The position numbers and the translations under genes are program-made. The notes beneath the pieces were generated by a model that had not been told where the DNA came from, did no database searches, and worked only from the letters and a program-made list of their open reading frames with translations. From an uncultured Collinsella sp. (GTDB taxonomy: Bacteria > Actinomycetota > Coriobacteriia > Coriobacteriales > Coriobacteriaceae), in NCBI GenBank assembly GCA_902495945.1, contig CABUZD010000065.1, forward strand, positions 1 through 9,407: a DNA stretch of 9,407 nucleotides, in the 5' to 3' direction. Shown here one piece after another: positions 6,186 through 9,407 of the stretch. Positions within the stretch are counted from its first letter, which is position 1. Every line of letters begins with the position of its first letter.

Positions 6186-7712
6186 ATGGAATCGACTGAT
6201 GTACTGGTAATTGGATCTGGCATTGCGGGCCTTTGTGCCGCCATCGAAGCGGCACGCACGGGTGCAACCGTCACTGTGGCAAGCGCCAGCAAGACCATGA
6301 GTGGATCGAGCTTCTTCCCGGGTACCTGGGGCCTCGGCCTCATCGGTCCCGTCGACGAAGACGACGAGCAGGACCTCATCGACACCATCCTGGCCGTCGG
6401 CGGCGGCGTTGCCGACCCCGAACTCGTCCAAACGTTCGTCCACGGCATTCCCCAAGCGATTGACTGGCTCGAGCAAGACCTGGGCGTTGAGCTCCAGCGT
6501 CCGCAAAGCGCCAAGAGTGCTCAACAAAAGCAATTTATCCCCTGCTTTGACCACAAGACACGCATGTGGCGCGGCCTCACCCGCAAGCCCCTTGAGGACG
6601 CTCTGACGACCTGGATCGAGTCGCTCGGCATTCGCCTGCTCCCCCGCCATGAGCTTATCGACCTTGTTGAGGACACGAACGGCAGAATAACCGGAACCGT
6701 ACTCTACGACCTTACCGAAAATCGAATCGTGCCCTTTGCTGCCAAGGCCACGATCATCGCAGCCGGTGGCACAGGCGGCCTGTTCGAGCGCAGCCTTACG
6801 TCGGCTGATGTGCTCAGCTCCTCGCAGGCCATCGCGCTGGCGCACGGCGCAACACTTACTAATATAGAGTTCATGCAGATGATGCCCGGCTTCATCGAGC
6901 CCAGGCGTAACTTGGTCTTCAATGAGAAAACCTGGCGCTACGTACATGTAGACCAGCCGGTAGATATTGCCGACGACAAGCTGGACGACCTGCTCGAGCA
7001 GCGCTCTGGATATGGTCCCTTCACGTCACGCTTGGCCTCCCGCGCTATCGATCTCGTCATCGATCAGGCAGGTGTCGAAGGCCTGGCACTCCACTACGAC
7101 TTCCCCCGCGTGGATGTCCCAGAGTTTGTGCAGACCTTTGCCACCTGGCTGCAAGACGAGCACGGCATCGCCCCGACTGACGAGATGCGCGTTGCGATGT
7201 ACGCCCACGCCGCCAACGGCGGTATCAAAATCGACAAGACCGCGTATACGGGCGTTGAGGGCCTTTACACTTGCGGCGAGGCGACAGGCGGCATGCACGG
7301 CGCCGACCGCATTGGTGGCTTGTCAAGCGCCAACGGCATAGTGTTTGGGCGCATCGCGGGCGCATCGGCAGCCCAAGCAGCACAGAATACACCTGAGGAG
7401 GCCCCGAAGGCGGATATCGCCCTCCCCCAGTACGGCATTGCCACAACAGTCGCCGAACGCCTGACACGCAGCCTTAAGCACACGATGAGCACCTATTGCA
7501 TGATCAACAGGACCGAAACAGGCCTATCCGAGGCCCTGCAACAGCTTGAAAGCCTGCAAGACGAAGCCACGGCTCTAAATAAGCCACATGCCAACGACAG
7601 CGAAATCGCTGCCCTCGCCCGCCTGCAATCGCAGATTCGACTAGCACAGGAAATGGTCAAAGCCATGCGCAAGCGAACTGAAAGCCTGGGTTCGCACTTT
7701 CGAGCGGACTAA
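6186..7712 (+). CDS. FAD-dependent oxidoreductase, fumarate reductase/L-aspartate oxidase superfamily
   Basis: A 508-residue flavoprotein. The N-terminal Rossmann motif VLVIGSGIAG (residues 6-15) binds the ADP part of FAD. IIAAGGTGGLFE (190-201) is the second FAD contact. HAANGGIKID (341-350) and YTCGEATGGMHGADRIGG (361-378) are the conserved catalytic/FAD region. R375 matches the substrate-binding Arg of L-aspartate oxidase, and R282 may be the proton-shuttle Arg. No histidine lies in the KTMSGSSFFPG segment where SDH/FrdA attach FAD covalently, so FAD is probably non-covalent. The helical C-terminus (425-460, STYCMINRTETGLSEAL) is of the NadB/SDH type. No signal peptide, heme or Fe-S partner gene is nearby. 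ATG 6186 follows AAAGGA (6175-6180). L-aspartate oxidase is possible, but no nadA or nadC is adjacent and the active-site region is divergent, so the substrate stays open. Lysine AAA codons occur, unlike in the operon before it. Confidence 0.85.
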   Translation: MESTDVLVIGSGIAGLCAAIEAARTGATVTVASASKTMSGSSFFPGTWGLGLIGPVDEDDEQDLIDTILAVGGGVADPELVQTFVHGIPQAIDWLEQDLGVELQRPQSAKSAQQKQFIPCFDHKTRMWRGLTRKPLEDALTTWIESLGIRLLPRHELIDLVEDTNGRITGTVLYDLTENRIVPFAAKATIIAAGGTGGLFERSLTSADVLSSSQAIALAHGATLTNIEFMQMMPGFIEPRRNLVFNEKTWRYVHVDQPVDIADDKLDDLLEQRSGYGPFTSRLASRAIDLVIDQAGVEGLALHYDFPRVDVPEFVQTFATWLQDEHGIAPTDEMRVAMYAHAANGGIKIDKTAYTGVEGLYTCGEATGGMHGADRIGGLSSANGIVFGRIAGASAAQAAQNTPEEAPKADIALPQYGIATTVAERLTRSLKHTMSTYCMINRTETGLSEALQQLESLQDEATALNKPHANDSEIAALARLQSQIRLAQEMVKAMRKRTESLGSHFRAD

Positions 7713-7753
7713 GCTGAGCACCCCTCTAGAGCAGAATACAACTTCTCGATATT

Positions 7754-7791
7754 AATGGGTCCCGTGAGCTCAAAGCAACACGGGGCCCATT
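7754..7791. terminator. Long GC-rich hairpin, possible terminator after the flavoprotein gene
   Basis: A 13-bp stem with one mismatch or wobble, AATGGGTCCCGTG (7754-7766) with CACGGGGCCCATT (7779-7791), has a 12-nt loop. It sits 41 bases after the flavoprotein stop. No T-run follows on either strand, so efficient intrinsic termination is uncertain; it may instead stabilise the 3' end of the mRNA. Confidence 0.5.
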
Positions 7792-7809
7792 CGTGTCCGC
7801 GCGGGCAAA

Positions 7810-7851
7810 TATACTCATTCTGAATACGGAGTCGACATAGTCCACGTAGAC
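7810..7851 (+). promoter_or_regulatory. Candidate dinD promoter with operator-like palindrome
   Basis: TATACT at 7810-7815 fits a -10 element, but the -35 region is poor. A 21-nt imperfect palindrome at 7831-7851 begins GTCGAC and ends GTAGAC; 14 of its 20 non-central positions are symmetric. It lies between the likely transcription start and the ribosome binding site, where a repressor could act. It does not resemble the Gram-positive LexA box (GAAC-N4-GTTC) or the enterobacterial CTGT-N8-ACAG. Confidence 0.25.
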
Positions 7852-7873
7852 AAACGAACAGAAAGGAAGAGAT

Positions 7874-8734
7874 ATGGACAGCAGGGATATCGAGAAATGG
7901 CGTGTCGAACTTGATAGCTACGCCCATGTAGAAGACGGCGTTGAGTATTGGCTCGCACGCGATTTAATGGAACCCCTCGGATACACCCAATGGCGTAATT
8001 TTGAGACTGCAGTTAAGAGATCCATGGCATCGTGTGACACGAATAAAATGCCTGTTGCCGCCCATTTTGCTGAGGCCAGCAAAATGGTAGATGCCGGCAT
8101 CGCCAAACGAGCCGTAAAAGACTACAAGCTGACGCGCTACGCATGCTATTTAATCGCCCAAAACGGAGACCCAAACAAACCCGAAATCGCGCTCGCCCAG
8201 GCATACTTTGCCGTGCAGACGCGCCGCCAAGAGCTCATAGAGCAGCGCTTCGCAGAGATTCAGCGCTTGCAGGCGCGCCACTCGCTATCCGATTCAGAGA
8301 AACAGCTCTCGGGTATTGCGTTCAAACGCGGCGTGGACTCCAAAGGATTCGCGATCATCAAGTCGAAGGGCGATGAGGCGTTATTTGGCGGCAGAAGCAC
8401 GGCGGAAATGAAGCAGCAGCTCGGCGTACCCAAGAGCGCGGCATTGGCGGACAGGTTAGCCGATGTCCTCATCAAAGCAAAGGACCTTACGAACTCGATG
8501 ACGGCCTTCAATGCCGAGGAACACGACCTGTACGGCCTGGACCAGATCAAGCAAGAGCACGTCGAGAACAACACAAGCGTGCGTGGCAGCCTCATCGACC
8601 GCGGAATTGTCCCCGAGAACCTACCGCCTGCCGAGGATACAAAAAAGCTCGAGCGTCGCGTGAAGGCAGACGAGAAGAAACTCAAGGAGGGTACTGACGG
8701 TTTTACCGATCCCCAGGGTAAGCTCGATCTGTGA
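7874..8734 (+). CDS. dinD: DinD-like DNA-damage-inducible protein D
   Basis: A 286-residue protein resembling E. coli DinD (274 residues), which is SOS-induced there and limits RecA filament activity. The N-terminal ~115 residues form a BRO-N-like domain: YWLARDLMEPLGYTQWRNFE (25-44) and KDYKLTRYACYLIAQNGDP (82-100). The middle holds QTRRQELIEQRF, then GVDSKGFAIIKSKGDEALFGG, which is characteristic of DinD. The C-terminus has EHDLYGLDQIKQEHVENN, SVRGSLIDRGI and a charged KLERRVKADEKKLKEG helix. AGGAAGAG (7864-7871) lies before the ATG. The gene is intact but uses more A/T-ending codons (many AAA, AAT, ATT) than the SUF or GGGtGRT genes, which suggests transfer. It lies beside a tRNA cluster, a common place for acquired DNA. 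No SOS box was seen upstream, so DNA-damage control is not shown here. Confidence 0.88.
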   Translation: MDSRDIEKWRVELDSYAHVEDGVEYWLARDLMEPLGYTQWRNFETAVKRSMASCDTNKMPVAAHFAEASKMVDAGIAKRAVKDYKLTRYACYLIAQNGDPNKPEIALAQAYFAVQTRRQELIEQRFAEIQRLQARHSLSDSEKQLSGIAFKRGVDSKGFAIIKSKGDEALFGGRSTAEMKQQLGVPKSAALADRLADVLIKAKDLTNSMTAFNAEEHDLYGLDQIKQEHVENNTSVRGSLIDRGIVPENLPPAEDTKKLERRVKADEKKLKEGTDGFTDPQGKLDL

Positions 8735-8777
8735 AAGCGGCTGTGCCCTTTCGGGTTCGACCCCATGCGAGGTTAAC

Positions 8778-8808
8778 AAAAAAGCGACCAGCTTAAGCCA
8801 GTCGCTTT
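8778..8808 (-). terminator. Rho-independent terminator of the tRNA operon
   Basis: Read on the minus strand, the stem AAAGCGAC/GTCGCTTT extends inward through wobble pairs to a TTAA loop and is followed by a run of six T (plus-strand A run 8778-8783). It lies just after the last tRNA-Lys. On the plus strand it is followed by only TTTAAC, so it may also weakly terminate dinD. Confidence 0.85.
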
Positions 8809-8821
8809 AACATGCTTTGGG

Positions 8822-8894
8822 TGGGCCGTCAGGGGGTCGAACCCTGGACCTTGGGATTAAGAGTCCCCTGCTCTACCAACTGAGCTAACGACCC
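8822..8894 (-). tRNA. tRNA-Lys (CTT), copy 1
   Basis: A 73-nt cloverleaf on the minus strand. The acceptor is GGGTCGT paired with ACGGCCC (one T-G wobble), with discriminator A. The anticodon loop CTCTTAA gives CTT, reading AAG. T-stem CAGGG/CCCTG encloses loop TTCGACC. Its T-loop differs by one base (A to C) from copy 2. The bases after the discriminator are CCC, so CCA is not encoded and must be added or repaired. Last gene of the tRNA operon. Confidence 0.96.
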
Positions 8895-8898
8895 AAAG

Positions 8899-8924
8899 CT
8901 AAAGTCCGTTGTGGCGGACTTTAG
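8899..8924. other. Perfect hairpin between the two tRNA-Lys genes
   Basis: A 10-bp perfect stem CTAAAGTCCG (8899-8908) / CGGACTTTAG (8915-8924) with a 6-nt loop lies in the 43-base spacer, 4 bases from the 5' end of copy 1. It lacks a clean T-run on the minus strand (CTTTGGG follows). It may be a processing signal, a transcription-attenuating hairpin or a weak terminator. Confidence 0.6.
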
Positions 8925-8937
8925 AGGAGATATCGTG

Positions 8938-9013
8938 TGGTGGGCCGTCAGGGGTTCGAACCCTGGACCTTGGGATTAAGAGTCCCCTGCTCTACCAACT
9001 GAGCTAACGACCC
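8938..9013 (-). tRNA. tRNA-Lys (CTT), copy 2
   Basis: A 76-nt cloverleaf including an encoded CCA (complement of 8938-8940). The acceptor GGGTCGT/ACGGCCC, anticodon loop CTCTTAA (CTT) and T-loop TTCGAAC are canonical. It is identical to copy 1 except for one T-loop base and the 3' CCA, so the two are a recent tandem duplication. Middle gene of the minus-strand tRNA operon. Confidence 0.97.
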
Positions 9014-9035
9014 GATATCAACACGAAGCAAGAAC

Positions 9036-9113
9036 TGGGGTGGGTAAAGGGACTCGAACCCTCGACCTACGGGACCACAACCCGTCGCTCTAGCCAACTG
9101 AGCTACACCCACC
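9036..9113 (-). tRNA. tRNA-His (GTG)
   Basis: A cloverleaf with anticodon GTG in loop TTGTGGT. The extra 5' G (position -1, at 9113) pairs with discriminator C73 (9039), the identity feature of tRNA-His. The acceptor GTGGGTG pairs with TACCCAC (one G-T wobble), and CCA is encoded (9036-9038). T-stem GAGGG/CCCTT with TTCGAGT loop. First gene of the tRNA operon; 22 bases separate it from tRNA-Lys copy 2. Confidence 0.97.
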
Positions 9114-9139
9114 GTGTCCTGTGCGCTTCGCGCTCGACT

Positions 9140-9168
9140 ATTATTGCAAGGAACGCCATGCGATGCAA
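9140..9168 (-). promoter_or_regulatory. tRNA operon promoter
   Basis: On the minus strand, TTGCAT (9168-9163) and AATAAT (9145-9140) are 17 bases apart, and TGC directly before the -10 makes it an extended -10 promoter. Transcription would start about 20 bases before tRNA-His. AT-rich DNA just upstream could act as an UP element, as is usual for stable-RNA genes. Confidence 0.65.
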
Positions 9169-9175
9169 GCCCCAA

Positions 9176-9194
9176 TTTTCAAGAATTTTGAAAA
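9176..9194. promoter_or_regulatory. AT-rich 19-bp palindrome in the divergent promoter region
   Basis: TTTTCAA (9176-9182) and TTGAAAA (9188-9194) are perfectly inverted around GAATT. The site lies directly upstream of the tRNA -35 box and between divergently transcribed units. It could be an UP element for the tRNA promoter or an operator for the aminotransferase gene. Confidence 0.3.
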
Positions 9195-9278
9195 GAGTTA
9201 TTTAGATCCATTTCGGGCAAATCCTACCGGTTCCATAGGAGTAAACTTTCCCCACTGCAAATGCTCGAAAGGACCGGC

Positions 9279-9407
9279 ATGAAAGAACTCTCCAACCGCA
9301 CGGCAACGTTTACCGATTCGGTCATCCGCCGCATGACGCGCATCTCCAATAAGTACGGCGCCGTCAACCTGTCGCAGGGCTTCCCCGACTTTGATCCCCC
9401 GGCGCGA
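9279..9407 (+). CDS. Class I/II PLP-dependent aminotransferase (5' part only)
   Basis: The first 43 codons of a gene that runs out of the window. The translation ends VNLSQGFPDFDPPAR. The N-L-S-Q-G-F-P-D-F motif is the N-terminal substrate-loop signature of fold-type I aminotransferases related to aspartate/kynurenine/methionine aminotransferases. These transfer amino groups between amino acids and 2-oxoacids in the cytoplasm. The PLP lysine and the rest of the enzyme are outside the window, so the substrate cannot be named. The ATG at 9279 is preferred because GAAAGGA (9267-9273) precedes it at good spacing; an in-frame ATG at 9261 would sit before that site. It is divergent from the tRNA operon. 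Confidence 0.85.
   Translation, partial: MKELSNRTATFTDSVIRRMTRISNKYGAVNLSQGFPDFDPPAR

Noticed and set aside
7709..7927. 72-codon minus-strand frame across the hairpin before dinD
   Set aside because: It overlaps the dinD start and the hairpin, and shows no motif or ribosome site.
8753..8764. GGGTTCGACCCC resembling a tRNA T-arm, inverted relative to tRNA-Lys copy 1, as a possible attachment-site remnant
   Set aside because: Only 12 nearly self-complementary bases match and the orientation is opposite to a normal att duplication; chance is more likely.
1..9407. CRISPR array or rRNA genes
   Set aside because: No regularly spaced direct repeats and no rRNA-like sequence were seen on either strand.

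Overview
The window looks like chromosomal DNA of a high-GC member of the Coriobacteriia, most probably Collinsella. This is inferred from the protein flavour, the strong preference for G/C-ending codons, the sufD-sufS-sufU order, and an IscU-like/GGGtGRT gene pair. It was judged by recognition only, with no database search.

Left part (1-2296): the 3' end of a SUF iron-sulfur assembly operon. It holds the C-terminus of SufD, the cysteine desulfurase SufS and the sulfur-acceptor protein SufU. The genes overlap by 4 and 8 bases and end at a strong intrinsic terminator. 2297-4106 is a gene-poor accessory stretch. It contains hairpins, a doubtful ORF remnant and a minus-strand REP-associated-type (Y1/HUH) transposase that carries a frameshift and seems to lack its catalytic tyrosine.

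Centre (4008-5932): a two-gene unit with its own -10 element and a structured leader. It encodes an IscU/NifU-N-like scaffold protein with an extra cysteine-free C-terminal half, followed by a GGGtGRT-family protein of unknown function, and ends at a clear terminator. Every lysine codon in these two genes is AAG, so high expression is likely. This pair is the best candidate in the window for an undescribed system, plausibly a second Fe-S-linked module beside SUF.

Right part (5933-9407): a 67-nt imperfect hairpin element, an orphan flavoprotein of the fumarate reductase/L-aspartate oxidase superfamily, a hairpin, and a dinD-like gene with more AT-rich codons. Then comes a minus-strand tRNA cluster transcribed His(GTG)-Lys(CTT)-Lys(CTT), with a recognisable promoter and terminator. 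Last is the first 43 codons of a class I/II aminotransferase on the plus strand.
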